Below, piece after piece: positions 5,414 to 5,788 of a stretch of 5,788 bases of DNA (its first letter is position 1; each line of letters opens with the position of its first letter). Origin of the DNA: Flavobacteriales bacterium (GTDB lineage Bacteria > Bacteroidota > Bacteroidia > Flavobacteriales_D > Sanyastnellaceae); contig CANGVU010000099.1 of NCBI GenBank assembly GCA_947457325.1, forward strand, positions 1-5,788. Direction: 5' to 3'. Below the pieces are notes generated by a model, which was given only the letters and a program-made list of their open reading frames with translations, did not search any database and was not told the DNA's origin. Both the position numbers and the translations under genes were made by a program.

Positions 5414-5450
5414 GTATAACCATAATTTATACGTTTAACGCATAATTTAT
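5414..5450 (+). promoter_or_regulatory. Possible regulatory region with direct repeats of CATAATTTAT
   Basis: Two copies of CATAATTTAT lie at 5421-5430 and 5441-5450, exactly 20 bp apart, about two helical turns. The first copy sits within an inverted repeat GTATAA-N7-TTATAC (5414-5432). A third copy of the 10-mer lies upstream of the ORF6N gene, facing that gene. The region is 40-75 nt before the start of the four-helix-bundle gene. It could be a promoter with an operator; no protein can be named. Confidence 0.3.
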
Positions 5451-5488
5451 TGAATGGACAATTGAGGACGGGTGGATAATTTTGCTTC

Positions 5489-5788
5489 ATGGAGAAGAAC
5501 ACTTTGGGATTTGAGACATTGGTGATTTGGAAATCTTTTTTATCTCAAAACAAGAAAATTTATCATCTAATCATTCCAGAAGAGCATGTAGATTGGGATT
5601 TAATTCGACAAACCAGAAGTGCAATGATATCCGTTGGGCTCAACATTGTTGAAGGGTATTCTCGATTTTATCCAAAAGAAAAAGAGCAGTTTTTAAACAT
5701 CTCTATAGCCTCATTGCAAGAAGTGCAAGCATGCCTTTTAATCATTCTAAGCCTAGAACCAAAAAGAATTGATGTGGGAGCTCTGAAA
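5489..5788 (+). CDS. Four-helix-bundle (S23 / 23S rRNA-intervening-sequence type) protein, 3' end outside window
   Basis: An open frame of 100 codons runs from the ATG at 5489 to the window edge without a stop. An in-frame TAA at 5477 makes this ATG the first usable one of its kind. The N-terminus FETLVIWKSFLSQNKKIYHL (8-27) corresponds to the family's FExLxVWQKA helix. DLIRQTRSAMISVGLNIVEGYSRF (37-60) contains the hallmark NIAEGYxR, here with Val for Ala. Helix 3 (about 62-88) is KEKEQFLNISIASLQEVQACL. The family usually has about 115-130 residues, so about 20-30 are missing here. These small helical proteins (TIGR02436/PF05635) are common in Bacteroidetes and were first noticed inside 23S rRNA intervening sequences; their biochemical role is not established. 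The gene faces away from the IS. Confidence 0.85.
   Translation, partial: MEKNTLGFETLVIWKSFLSQNKKIYHLIIPEEHVDWDLIRQTRSAMISVGLNIVEGYSRFYPKEKEQFLNISIASLQEVQACLLIILSLEPKRIDVGALK

Overview
The window looks like a chromosomal segment from a member of the Bacteroidetes. The supporting signs are an accB-accC pair without Shine-Dalgarno sequences, a sigma-54 activator whose signature motifs (GPNGAGKE, GAFTSA, no C-terminal Fis helix-turn-helix) resemble regulators of that phylum as I remember them, an ORF6N-domain gene, and a four-helix-bundle (S23-type) gene. This assignment is inference from gene content; no rRNA or other marker is present.

Positions 1-2691 are a compact core-gene block on the plus strand. 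It holds the 3' end of accB (biotin carboxyl carrier protein), accC (biotin carboxylase, 10 nt further on) and a sigma-54-dependent response regulator (17 nt further on). AccB carries the biotin and AccC carboxylates it, which is the first half-reaction of acetyl-CoA carboxylase in fatty acid synthesis. The regulator may share the transcript; its target genes and partner kinase are not in the window.

Positions 2687-5403 are accessory DNA with opposite polarity and lower GC. An array of 8-bp GATGAAGK units begins inside the regulator's stop codon. Next comes a minus-strand ORF6N-family gene (2903-3899) whose frame is broken by a diverged 103-bp tandem duplication. Each copy contains a perfect odd-centred palindrome (25 and 27 bp) around GTCGCAATTTGCGAC, and removing one 103-bp period restores a 297-codon ORF. 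A second 8-bp array follows, then a complete 1382-bp IS3-family element (4002-5383) with 25-bp imperfect terminal inverted repeats, orfA, orfB and an A9 slippage site. A third short remnant of the array lies just beyond it.

Positions 5404-5788 hold a short AT-rich leader and the 5' part of a four-helix-bundle protein gene that runs off the window. The leader contains two copies of a 10-bp motif that also occurs upstream of the ORF6N gene. In 2735-2902, between the first array and the ORF6N stop codon, I see no gene or convincing signal.

The most unusual signal is the pair of covarying palindromes inside the ORF6N gene and their frame-restoring spacing. It suggests either a relic of recombination between paralogues or a switchable gene.
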